Positions 7,824-15,241 of a DNA stretch of 41,527 nucleotides are shown here, piece after piece (position 1 is the first letter of the stretch; the number at the start of each line of letters is the position of its first letter). Below the pieces are notes generated by a model, which saw nothing but the letters and a program-made list of their open reading frames with translations, had not been told where the DNA came from and ran no database searches. Made by a program: the position numbers and the translations under genes. Source of the stretch: Thermomicrobiales bacterium (GTDB lineage Bacteria > Chloroflexota > Chloroflexia > Thermomicrobiales > UBA6265); assembly GCA_023957115.1 (NCBI GenBank), contig JAMLHN010000036.1:1-41527 (forward strand), written 5' to 3'.

Positions 7824-8813
7824 CTACTTCTCAAGGTACTGCTCGACAACCCAACCGGTGATGCCGAGCGCATCATCGCTGACATTCCACCATGTGTATT
7901 CATCGTCCTGGGTCGGAGTGCCGCTGAGAACTCGCAACTCTGTTCCAAATGCGAGCGTGTCGACCACCTCACCGCCTGTAGACGGTTCTGCTCGCATGTT
8001 GACGTCGTTGTCATTGACGATGACCAAGTCACCTTCGGCAAAGCCGCCCTCCGTCGTCGGTTCGGCCGGTGGTTGCGTCGGTTCGGCCGGTGGTTGCGTT
8101 GGTTCGGCCGGTGGTTGCGTTGGCTCGGCCGGAGCTTGGGTGGGTGGTGCGGCGTCCTGTGTTGGTTCGGTGGCTGGTCCTGTCGTTGGCGTTTCGAGCG
8201 AGACGGCCTCGACAAGGGTGGGCGTCATCGTTGGCTCGCTGTCCGGCGTGAGATTGACGGCAACGACCGGTGTCTGGGTGCCGTCGTTGTCGGCGCCGAT
8301 GAATGAGCTCGCCCAGTACCAGAAAACGCTGAGCAGCAGGAGCAACCCGGCGATTGGCAATGCAATGCGCAAATAGTCGGTCCAGTACCGATCGTCGGCC
8401 TGGTAGCTGGGAGCGCGATCACCCGGACCACCCGACGATGGCGCGCGTTCGCCGCCACTTGGGGTCCTGCGACCACGGGGAGCTGTCCCTTCTGGCGATT
8501 CGTACAACGGATCGTCGGAAGACCGCGGCTGATCTGCGCTGGAGCCTCTCATCTGATCACCTCCCGACGGGACTCGTTGTTCATGGTACTCAACTGGACG
8601 GATGATGTCTGGTTCTGGTTCGACGGCAACCGGAACACCGAGCTCGTCGCCGGCTTCCCAGTAGTCTCCCAAACGGGTCGCGCAGGCAAGCTCGTCCTCC
8701 GACACCGGCTGACTTTGGCTGGACGTGAACAACCGAGGGTTGCGACACCAGCCGCGCCCCGCTTGTGCTGCCCATTCGAAATGCCGGCAGGTGCCACAGA
8801 TCCGGTCATCCAT
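7824..8813 (-). CDS. Membrane protein with N-terminal Cys motif and C-terminal SH3b domain
   Basis: The 329 residues fall into four parts. Residues 1-50 carry ICGTCRHFEW, GWCRNPRL and a later CATRLGDYWE, a four-cysteine pattern that looks like a small metal site. Residues 50-145 are polar and low in complexity. A single membrane segment lies around 148-170 (ALPIAGLLLLLSVFWYW). Beyond it come a Thr/Pro linker with PTQPPAE repeats and an SH3b domain (VNMRAEPSTGGEVVDTL to GWVVEQYL). The expected topology is cytoplasmic Cys module and external SH3, which often binds cell-wall glycan. No close function can be named. It lies downstream of a bactofilin gene on the same strand, suggesting an envelope role. 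The start at ATG 8813 lacks a strong ribosome-binding site. Confidence 0.75.
   Translation of the reverse strand: MDDRICGTCRHFEWAAQAGRGWCRNPRLFTSSQSQPVSEDELACATRLGDYWEAGDELGVPVAVEPEPDIIRPVEYHEQRVPSGGDQMRGSSADQPRSSDDPLYESPEGTAPRGRRTPSGGERAPSSGGPGDRAPSYQADDRYWTDYLRIALPIAGLLLLLSVFWYWASSFIGADNDGTQTPVVAVNLTPDSEPTMTPTLVEAVSLETPTTGPATEPTQDAAPPTQAPAEPTQPPAEPTQPPAEPTQPPAEPTTEGGFAEGDLVIVNDNDVNMRAEPSTGGEVVDTLAFGTELRVLSGTPTQDDEYTWWNVSDDALGITGWVVEQYLEK
8059..8142 (-). repeat. 21-bp tandem repeat coding for TQPPAEP units
   Basis: Three nearly identical 21-bp units (8059-8079, 8080-8100, 8101-8121) and a diverged fourth (8122-8142) code on the minus strand for the Pro-rich linker between the membrane segment and the SH3b domain. 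It is a protein linker repeat subject to slippage, not a CRISPR or mobile repeat. Confidence 0.85.
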
Positions 8814-8946
8814 TGCGAGCCAGCGCCTGAGGCTCGGCTGCCATCAACTCGCCCAACATCGAGGCTATTGCGTGCATTCGAACCGTGCGGGACTCTCCGT
8901 TGCCAACAGTCAAATCGTTCCGCTGGCGAACATTCCCAACGCCGGG

Positions 8947-8955
8947 AGTATAGCA
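8947..8955 (-). promoter_or_regulatory. Candidate extended -10 for the SH3-domain gene
   Basis: The minus strand reads TGCTATACT, an extended -10 with good TATACT match, about 135 bases before the ATG at 8813. No clear -35 is seen, which is tolerable for extended -10 promoters. Just upstream lies a CGTTTG / CAAACG dyad (8990-9020 region) containing GTACGGTAC. Confidence 0.4.
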
Positions 8956-9056
8956 TGTGGGCCGGTCGGATTGATCGGCTGTAGCGTCACGTTTGTACGG
9001 TACGAACCAACAAACGGTCGTTCTCTTCGACGTGGAGCGGTGCGGGGAATGTGCGC

Positions 9057-9620
9057 TCAGGAGTTGTCCGATTCCGGATTTGCAGACTCCTCCCACGGAG
9101 TCTCCGGTCCGCCCAGCCGGCGGATGAACGTGCTCGGCGTGACCGATGGCTCCTCCGGCTCGGGTGCGCTTTCGATAGATTCCGCTTGCGTGGGGACAGC
9201 CACCGGACGCGCCGCAGGCGTCTCCTGGGGAGCCGCTGCCTCCGACATCGCTAGGTCGCCTTCGTAGATGGCTCCCTCGGTGATGATCAGCGCGGCCGTG
9301 CTCACACGTCCCCGAACGCGTCCGGTTTGCAGGAGTTGGAGCCGGCCCCGGCACCGGGTTTCGCCGGAAAGATCACCGGCAACGGTAATGTTTTCCGCGG
9401 TTACCCGCGCGGCCACGAGAGCCCCTTCCGCAATGAACAGCGTGCCATGGCAGTCGATCGACCCCTTGACGTTCCCTTCGACCCGCAAATCTCGTTCGGC
9501 GACGAAATCGCCGTCGAATCGGGAAAACTTGTCGATGACGCTGAAGGAGTCCTGATCGCCAAAACCAGCCTGGTTCGATCCGGCCTGGTTCGTATCGAGC
9601 ACTGACGTGCGAAACGACAT
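9057..9620 (-). CDS. Bactofilin-family polymer-forming cytoskeletal protein 1
   Basis: Bactofilins self-assemble into nonpolar filaments that scaffold envelope-modifying enzymes. The central about 100 residues (about 30-130) are the right-handed beta-helix: repeating hydrophobic-glycine turns such as GDFVAERDLRVEGNVKGSI, GTLFIAEGALVAARVTAENI and RGRVSTAALIITEGAIYEGD. Flanks are disordered: a short N-terminus and an acidic, proline-rich C-terminal tail of about 50 residues. The ATG at 9620 is preceded by GGGAG. A second bactofilin lies 74 bases upstream in the same direction, and the SH3 protein follows. A polysaccharide deacetylase is encoded divergently nearby, in line with a cell-wall role. 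Confidence 0.88.
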   Translation of the reverse strand: MSFRTSVLDTNQAGSNQAGFGDQDSFSVIDKFSRFDGDFVAERDLRVEGNVKGSIDCHGTLFIAEGALVAARVTAENITVAGDLSGETRCRGRLQLLQTGRVRGRVSTAALIITEGAIYEGDLAMSEAAAPQETPAARPVAVPTQAESIESAPEPEEPSVTPSTFIRRLGGPETPWEESANPESDNS

Positions 9621-9694
9621 GTCAACAAGCTCCCAGATTCTGATGAGGCGCTGCGCGCTCGGAGGATGGATCGGAAAACGGCATTGTCACGAAT

Positions 9695-10345
9695 TTAGGC
9701 AGTGCCGCTGCGGGCGCGACGTTGAACGACGGCTTCGACCGGCGGGTTGGTCACCGCGTTGGCGGTCATCCGCACCTTTCCATTGATAACAGCGCCATTG
9801 TGCACGACCAGCGCCGGGGCGTAGATCTCTCCCCGGACCCGGCCGGTCGGCAGCACTTCCAGGCGATTGTTGCAGTTGAGGTTGCCGTCATACTGGCCGG
9901 AGATATAGACATTGGCTGCCGCGATGGTTGCGTCGACTTTGGCGTCGTCGAGGATGAAAAGCTCGTCGCGCACCTTGATGTCGCCTTCGAACCTGCCGAG
10001 AATATGCATCGACCCTTCGGCGACGATCTCGCCTTTCCAGCTTGCGTTTGGGCTCAGAACCGTGGTTTCGCCATCCACAACAGGAATTGCCGGGGCAGGC
10101 GGTTCGCCGGATGGCGATTCTGAAACGATCTCGGTAGCGGATTGCTCGTAGCTGTATCGATCTCGCTCGAACTGCAGCGGCTCCTCATACGAACGACCTG
10201 CGACGTAGGGCTGTTCGGCTGTCCCTGCCGGCTCGACCGAACCCTCGTCTTCGGCTTCGTCGAACTCTGAGCCGCCGAGTTGCTGGCGAAGCGCGCTGAT
10301 CTGCCGCTGGAAGGAATCTCCTCCCCGGTCCTTACGAAAAACCAT
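9695..10345 (-). CDS. Bactofilin-family polymer-forming cytoskeletal protein 2
   Basis: The beta-helix domain sits around residues 105-200: ASWKGEIVAEGSMHILGRFE, GDIKVRDELFILDDAKVDA, NVYISGQYDGNLNCNNRLEV and GRVRGEIYAPALVVHNGAVI. About 100 residues of polar, acidic sequence precede it, unlike bactofilin 1 where the long tail is C-terminal. The start was placed at ATG 10345 (MVFRKDRGG) rather than the longer frame to 10522, whose first 59 residues are low in plausibility and run through promoter-like DNA. The two bactofilins probably form a single or copolymeric filament; this is inference from adjacency. Confidence 0.87.
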   Translation of the reverse strand: MVFRKDRGGDSFQRQISALRQQLGGSEFDEAEDEGSVEPAGTAEQPYVAGRSYEEPLQFERDRYSYEQSATEIVSESPSGEPPAPAIPVVDGETTVLSPNASWKGEIVAEGSMHILGRFEGDIKVRDELFILDDAKVDATIAAANVYISGQYDGNLNCNNRLEVLPTGRVRGEIYAPALVVHNGAVINGKVRMTANAVTNPPVEAVVQRRARSGTA

Positions 10346-10474
10346 CTCCTGACCCCCACTGGCCGTAGCCGTGTTGTGACGCCTGGTCCAGCCGGTACTC
10401 GTGACGCTGCAACGTTGCCACGGTGGACTGGAGACGCTCGATCGACACATCGACCGCATGGCACGCAAGCAATG

Positions 10475-10484
10475 TGTACGTACA
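10475..10484. promoter_or_regulatory. Perfect palindrome TGTACGTACA, possible operator
   Basis: This 10-bp perfect palindrome lies 130 bases upstream of the bactofilin 2 start. Within 50 bases there is a second, spaced inverted repeat (GTACGTT and AACGTAC on the minus strand, 13 bases apart). The same half-site TGTAC appears as TGTACgtataGTACA at 29404-29418. No protein can be assigned. Confidence 0.35.
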
Positions 10485-10660
10485 TTGTAGCATGCGACAT
10501 CGTACGTTCGATACCGTTCCAAACGTACAACGCAGTCGATGCGTTACGTATTGGCCCGTATCTCTCATGCGGCTCCCCGCAAATTCCCAGTTTGACTTTC
10601 AGGCTATGGAAAACTGAGCGTTCGTATGGGAATATCTTAGGGATAGCCAAGTGAATTGTG

Positions 10661-10679
10661 GCCTCGCATGGTGCGAGGC
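10661..10679. other. GC-rich stem-loop upstream of the deacetylase
   Basis: A perfect 8-bp stem (GCCTCGCA / TGCGAGGC) with a 3-base loop, followed on the plus strand by CTCCCCACTTTGTT. It lies 15 bases before the likely ATG of the deacetylase gene and could sequester its translation start or act as an attenuator; a terminator from upstream is the alternative. Confidence 0.4.
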
Positions 10680-10693
10680 TCCCCACTTTGTTG

Positions 10694-12174
10694 ATGCCGG
10701 AAGCGACTTCCCCGTATGACGCTTCGTACCTCGCTTCGTGCCCTCGCAGGACGGCTCTTGTCATCGTAGCTGTGCTCCTCGCCTTCACGCCGGGTTGGAA
10801 TGACGTGCGCTCCACCCCGGTCACTCCGTCCACCGCGATGAGCTCTAGCTATCTCAATCTGCGCGCTGCTCCAATGCCAACATCCCGCATCTTCTGCTGA
10901 TCGTGCCACCCCAGGCAGCGCCGACCGTGACCGGCGAGGCGAATCTGGGTACGTCCCGGTCGTCTATGGCGAGCGCGACGGCTGGGTTGACAGCAGGCCT
11001 CATCCAGGTCGATTCCCGGCCGGCTGCGGTTGCCAGCACGTTCGACGAAAGTGCGTTGCTTCCGGCCGGCAGTGCGACCCTGATCGAATCGGTCAATCTG
11101 CGGGCAGGTCCCGGAATCGACCATGACGCGGTGGTCGTCATCGATGCTGGAACCGAGGTGGAGGCTACCGGAGAGATAAGCGGCGCGTACGAGAAGGTGC
11201 GGTTTGGCGATTCGGAAGGCTGGGTTCGCTCAGTGTATGTCGATCGTGGACCGGAGCCGGAAGATGACGAACGCCGCCAGGCCGAGATCATGGCTGTGGC
11301 GGCGGAAGCCGGCCGCCCGCTCGTCATGAGTGGCGCGCAGGTGGTCTCCGATGCCGAGATCGTCTTGCGCTCGGGACCGGGATCGGACCAGGAGAAGCTT
11401 GCGGTGGTTCCGATCAATTCGGATCTCACGCTGACCGGCAAGATGGAAGACGGATTCCTGGAGGCTCAGTTCGGTGACAAGACTGGATGGGTCGCTGCCG
11501 GATATCTGAGTCAGAAGCAGATTCCAACCGATAGTCCGCCCAATGTCCCGGTGTTGATGTACCACAGCATTCAGGAGACCGGCGCCGAGTACCAGGTCAC
11601 CGCCGCCCAGCTAGAGGAACAGCTTGCCTGGTTGGCGGAGAATGGATACGAATCGATCACCAGCGCTGAGCTGGTGGCATGGATGGTCTATGGAATTCCC
11701 TTGCCCGAGAAACCAGTTATGATCACGATCGACGATGGAAACGCGTCGGACTGGGTGTTCCTGGAATTGCTCGAGCAGTACGGTTTCGAAGGCGTCTTTT
11801 CCCTTCCTAACTACGCCCAGCTTACCGCCGGGCAGATTCGTACGCTCGATCGCGCGGGCGAAGTCTGCGGGCATACCGTCTCCCATCCGAATCTCAGCAC
11901 GATGAGCTACGACGAGCAGCTCTACGAGATCGCCGAAAATAAGGCTTTTCTCGAATCGGTGCTTGGCAACGAGATCACGTGCTTCTCCTATCCGTTCGGG
12001 GCCTTCGACGAGCTGACACCGTATATCGTTATCGAAGCCGGGTATCTGATGGCGTTCGATGTTGCCGGCGGACCGCAACCGCTCGACCGGTCGATGGACC
12101 GCTGGCACGTCTATCGCATCAATGTGAATGGATATGGGACACTGGACGACTTCATTGCGTCGCTTTCCTATTGA
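10694..12174 (+). pseudogene. Secreted SH3b-polysaccharide deacetylase, frameshifted in its 5' part
   Basis: The intact frame from 10903 gives two SH3b domains (about residues 57-112 and 143-203 of that frame) and a NodB-type deacetylase domain: VLMYHSI, the metal motif MITIDDGNAS, HTVSHPNLS and CFSYPFGAFD. Upstream DNA in other frames encodes a signal-like segment (RRTALVIVAVLLAF) and a third SH3b domain beginning YLNLRAAP. Reading NANIPHLLLIVPP, then VPVVYGERDGWVDSR, then LIQVDSRP needs frame changes near 10872, 10949 and 10997, equal to 1, 1 and 2 missing bases. The full protein is thus a three-SH3b exported enzyme that removes acetyl groups from cell-wall or exopolysaccharide. The indels may be assembly errors, in which case the gene is functional. 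The ATG at 10694 is a likely but unproven start. Confidence 0.8.
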
Positions 12175-12210
12175 CTCAGGGCAGTCTGTTTAGAGATCGG
12201 AGAGACCCCG

Positions 12211-12853
12211 GTGATTCCCTTCGGGCCCCATGCAGGGCAACCACTCCTCCGCTCTGGACCGCCGGTCGACAAAGCCGCGAACGCGGTCATCGCTATCCAC
12301 GGGCGTGGGGCGAATGCCTCCGATATCATCAGCATCGCGAAGACGCTCAAAGTGCCGGATACCGCCTGGCTTGCTCCCGAGGCGGCGGCGCACACATGGT
12401 ATCCCTACAGCTTCCTCAATCCAGTGGAGCAGAATCAGCCTTTTCTGGACTCAGCGATTTCGATCGTCGGCGGTCTGCTGCAGCATCTCCAGGATTCCGG
12501 GATGCCGCTCGAACGGGCGGTGCTGCTCGGGTTCTCCCAGGGTGCTTGTCTTGCGTCCGAGTTCGTCGCACGGTATCCGCGTCGATACGGCGGAGTGGTG
12601 ATCTTCTCCGGCGGCCTGATCGGCGAGCAGATCGACCCAGCGAGCTTCCAGGGATCGCTGGAGCAGACGCCGATCTTCGGGGGGTGTAGTGATTCCGATC
12701 CGCACATCCGCTGGAGCAGTTCGAGGTCACCGGGGAGAAGTCGGGCACGCTGGGGGCGCCGTCGACTTCCGGGTCTGCGGAATGGGACACACCATCAACA
12801 TCGAGGAACTGACCGCCGCGCGAGACCTGATCGCGCAGCTCGGCGGGGCTTGA
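12211..12853 (+). pseudogene. Phospholipase/carboxylesterase (alpha/beta hydrolase), frameshifted near 3' end
   Basis: From GTG 12211 the protein shows the oxyanion strand AIHGRGA near residue 29, the nucleophile elbow GFSQGA near residue 109 and the FSGGLIG strand, typical of the short Abhydrolase_2 esterases. After PIFGGCSDSDPHI the frame is lost. Adding one C near 12709 and one G near 12756 restores a sensible C-terminus: PLEQFEVTGEKSGTL, AAVDFRV, and GMGHTINIEEL with the catalytic histidine, ending at the TGA of 12851-12853. Both gaps are in short C or G runs. It follows the deacetylase by 36 bases, so the two may be cotranscribed. The substrate is unknown; small esters or lysophospholipids are usual. 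Confidence 0.82.
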
Positions 12854-12880
12854 CGCAACTCCATTTGACGCGGGCCAGAG

Positions 12881-12919
12881 CGAAATTGCCCTTTCCGGTC
12901 CACGGAATGGGCAATTTCG
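12881..12919 (+). terminator. Strong stem-loop terminator after the esterase
   Basis: An 11-bp perfect outer stem (CGAAATTGCCC / GGGCAATTTCG), one T-T mismatch and a 5-bp inner stem (TTCCG / CGGAA) enclose a 5-base loop. It starts 27 bases after the esterase stop. The stem is symmetrical and followed by ATTAGTCTG rather than a long T run, so it may terminate weakly in either direction. Confidence 0.65.
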
Positions 12920-12990
12920 ATTAGTCTGATCGTTGCAGATCGCTCCAGGGCGGGCGAATCGTACATTGTTCATCTGAGAGGAAAGTGCTC

Positions 12991-14544
12991 ATGCTGCGGG
13001 CTGCGTTTACGAACGAGCCAAGTGCCGATTTTTCTGATCCGAGTGTGCGGGGCGCCATGCAGGCAGCCTTGGCCAAGGTCGGGAGCGAGCTCGGACGCGA
13101 GTATCCCCTGATCGTCGGGGGAGAGCGGCGCGAGACGGGTACGTGGATTACATCGACGAACCCTGGAAATCTCGATCAGGTCGTTGGCAAGGTGGCACGT
13201 GCGTCGAAAGACGATGCCCTCGATGCCATTGCCGCCGCCCAGGATGCCTTCAAGGAGTGGCGGCGGATGCCCATGGTCGGGCGAGCGAGCGTTTTGCTAC
13301 GCATGGCCGCAATCGTGCGCCGGCGCCGGTTCGAGCTGGCGGCCTGGATGGTCTACGAGCTGGACAAGCCATGGGACGAGGCCGAAGGCGAGGTTGCCGA
13401 GGCGGTCGACTTTCTCGAATGGTACGCCGCGCATGCCGTCAAGCTGACTGAGCGCGTCGACCTGGCTCACCTGCCCAATGAGGCGACCGATTACTTCTAC
13501 CAGCCGATTGGGGTTGGCATCGTCATCCCACCCTGGAATTTCCCGTGCGCCATCCTGACGGGAATGACCATGGCCCCGATCGCGGTCGGGAACACCGTCG
13601 TGCTCAAGCCGGCCACGAACACGCCGGTCATCGGGTACAAGATGGTCGAGATCATGATCGAAGCCGGAGTTCCCGCCGGGGTGGTCAACTTCGTTCCCGG
13701 TTCCGGGAGTGAGATTGGCGATCTGCTGGTCGAAGACCCACGAACGCGTTTTGTCTGCTTCACCGGCTCCAAGGATGTCGGTGTGCATATCTTCGAGACC
13801 GCGGCGAAGGTGCAAAAGGGACAGCGCTGGCTCAAGCGCGTTACGGCGGAGATGGGCGGCAAGGACGCGATTGTCGTCGATAGCTCGGCCAATCTCGACG
13901 ATGCGATCGAAGGGATTGTGACGTCGGCGTTTGGATTCTCCGGCCAGAAGTGTTCCGCGTGTTCGCGGGTGATTGTGTTGGCCGATGTCTACGACCAGAT
14001 CGTCGATGGGGTGGTCGCCCGAACGAAGGAGGTCGTATCGGTGGGCAGTGGGCTGGCCGGTGAGGCGTCCATGGGCGCGGTGGTCGACAAGAACCAGTTC
14101 GATTCGATCGAGAACTATATCGAGGTCGGCAAGAAGGAAGCGAAGCTGGTCTACCAGGGCGAGACGCCCGATGCGAACGGCTACTACATTCCGCCGACCA
14201 TCTTCGCCGATGCAGCCGCAAATTCCCGCATTGCCTGTGAAGAGGTCTTCGGCCCGGTGCTGGCAATCGTCAAGGTCGATTCGTTCGATGAGGCGATCGA
14301 GGTGGCAAACGATTCGGAATATGGACTGACCGGGTCCGTCTATTCAGGCTCACGGGCAAACTTGGAACGCGCACGCGATGAGTTCGAGGTCGGAAATCTC
14401 TATCTGAATCGCAAGTCGACCGGAGCCATGATGGGCGTCCACCCATTTGCCGGAATCAAGTTGAGCGGGACCAACTCGAAGGCGGGCGGCCCTGACTATT
14501 TGCTGAATTTCGTGGAAGCGAAGGCGGTCGGCGAGAAGCTGTAG
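12991..14544 (+). CDS. pruA: L-glutamate gamma-semialdehyde (delta-1-pyrroline-5-carboxylate) dehydrogenase
   Basis: This NAD-dependent aldehyde dehydrogenase oxidises glutamate semialdehyde to glutamate, the last step of proline and arginine breakdown. The 517 residues contain the Rossmann motif PGSGSEIG near 240, the general base in TAEMGGKDA (Glu near 287) and the nucleophile in FSGQKCSACS (Cys near 321). The C-terminal block NRKSTGAMMGVHPFAG with TNSKAGGPDYLL is specific to the RocA/PruA type within the superfamily. ATG 12991 was chosen over GTG 12985 because GAGAGG is better spaced from it. No proline dehydrogenase gene is in the window. A terminator-like hairpin follows the stop. Confidence 0.93.
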   Translation: MLRAAFTNEPSADFSDPSVRGAMQAALAKVGSELGREYPLIVGGERRETGTWITSTNPGNLDQVVGKVARASKDDALDAIAAAQDAFKEWRRMPMVGRASVLLRMAAIVRRRRFELAAWMVYELDKPWDEAEGEVAEAVDFLEWYAAHAVKLTERVDLAHLPNEATDYFYQPIGVGIVIPPWNFPCAILTGMTMAPIAVGNTVVLKPATNTPVIGYKMVEIMIEAGVPAGVVNFVPGSGSEIGDLLVEDPRTRFVCFTGSKDVGVHIFETAAKVQKGQRWLKRVTAEMGGKDAIVVDSSANLDDAIEGIVTSAFGFSGQKCSACSRVIVLADVYDQIVDGVVARTKEVVSVGSGLAGEASMGAVVDKNQFDSIENYIEVGKKEAKLVYQGETPDANGYYIPPTIFADAAANSRIACEEVFGPVLAIVKVDSFDEAIEVANDSEYGLTGSVYSGSRANLERARDEFEVGNLYLNRKSTGAMMGVHPFAGIKLSGTNSKAGGPDYLLNFVEAKAVGEKL

Positions 14545-14559
14545 CTTCGCCAATCCGGT

Positions 14560-14591
14560 ATGAGGTGGCGTGGTCGTCCGCGCTACCTCAT
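14560..14591 (+). terminator. Stem-loop after pruA
   Basis: An 11-bp stem (ATGAGGTGGCG / CGCTACCTCAT, one G-T pair) with a 10-base loop begins 16 bases after the pruA stop. There is no T tract, so efficiency as an intrinsic terminator is doubtful. Confidence 0.5.
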
Positions 14592-14634
14592 TGCACCGTA
14601 AACGTACCCTGCTGTGTTGCTCTGGAGTACTACG

Positions 14635-15078
14635 ATGACGGACGAACGAGACCCGACCGAAACTGCGACGCCCGAGGACCGCACCCAACTTTTCAAGGTG
14701 CGAGAAGCGCTGCTCAATCTGCACAAGGAACTGTTGAACGTCGAGCGGAAGCGTTACGAGCAGAACGTTGGGCCGGTTGCGAGCGAATTCGAGTTCTTCC
14801 GGCTGGCGACCTCGGATCCGTCGTTTGCCTGGATCGGCCCGATGACGACGCTGATCGTCGATATCGATGAAAAGGTTGCCAGCAAAGAGCCGATCACCAT
14901 TGGCTCGATCGAGACACTCTATGTGGAGACTCGGTCGGTGCTCGCCTCGTCGGTTGAATCGCCGTTCAAGGCGGAGTACACGCAGTTGCTGCAGGAGAAC
15001 CCCGGTCTGGTGATGAAGCATTCGGCGGTGATGCAGGCGCTGCCGGTGCAGGAACGACCGCCAGGGGCGGAGTCCTGA
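14635..15078 (+). CDS. Conserved-looking protein of unknown function
   Basis: ATG 14635 has TGGAG eight bases upstream and gives 147 residues. The protein is soluble, with no signal or membrane segment. Its first 20 residues are polar (TDERDPTETATPEDRTQ). Then comes a helical stretch VREALLNLHKELLNVERKRYE, the segment FEFFRLATSDPSFAWIGPM, TTLIVDIDEKV, and a long helix ending in GLVMKHSAVMQAL. The composition looks like a real, all-helical gene and not a shadow frame. I recall similar short proteins annotated as hypothetical in several phyla, but I cannot attach a family name or function. Neighbours (pruA, MFS exporter) give no strong clue. Confidence 0.6.
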   Translation: MTDERDPTETATPEDRTQLFKVREALLNLHKELLNVERKRYEQNVGPVASEFEFFRLATSDPSFAWIGPMTTLIVDIDEKVASKEPITIGSIETLYVETRSVLASSVESPFKAEYTQLLQENPGLVMKHSAVMQALPVQERPPGAES

Positions 15079-15241
15079 GCCCGGAGCTGTGAGTTCCCAG
15101 GGGATCGAGATTCTGGCCGGTCGAATCGACGATTCGGGCAGGCCGCGCTAAACGAAGCTCGAAGGGAATCTCGCTTCCCAAGTGTTGGGAGCTCGATGTG
15201 GAGCAGACTGGGCCAGCGGGCTCGTCGAACCCGAATGGTGC

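Larger units (their letters stand above)
10346..10693. other. Divergent intergenic region between bactofilin 2 and the deacetylase
   Basis: No gene is supported in these about 350 bases. They contain a cluster of GTACG-bearing dyads at 10475-10530 (a perfect TGTACGTACA and an inverted GTACGTT / AACGTAC pair spaced by 13) and a strong GC hairpin at 10661-10679. Neither strand shows a clear consensus promoter. The GTACG sites are the most likely regulatory elements for the divergent envelope genes. Confidence 0.5.

Noticed and set aside
8059..8142. Regular 21-bp repeats as a possible CRISPR-like array
   Set aside because: Units are directly adjacent without spacers and encode an in-frame Pro-rich linker of the SH3 protein.
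10345..10522. Longer N-terminus of bactofilin 2
   Set aside because: The extra 59 residues are rich in Cys, Arg and Thr without pattern and run through palindromic, promoter-like DNA.
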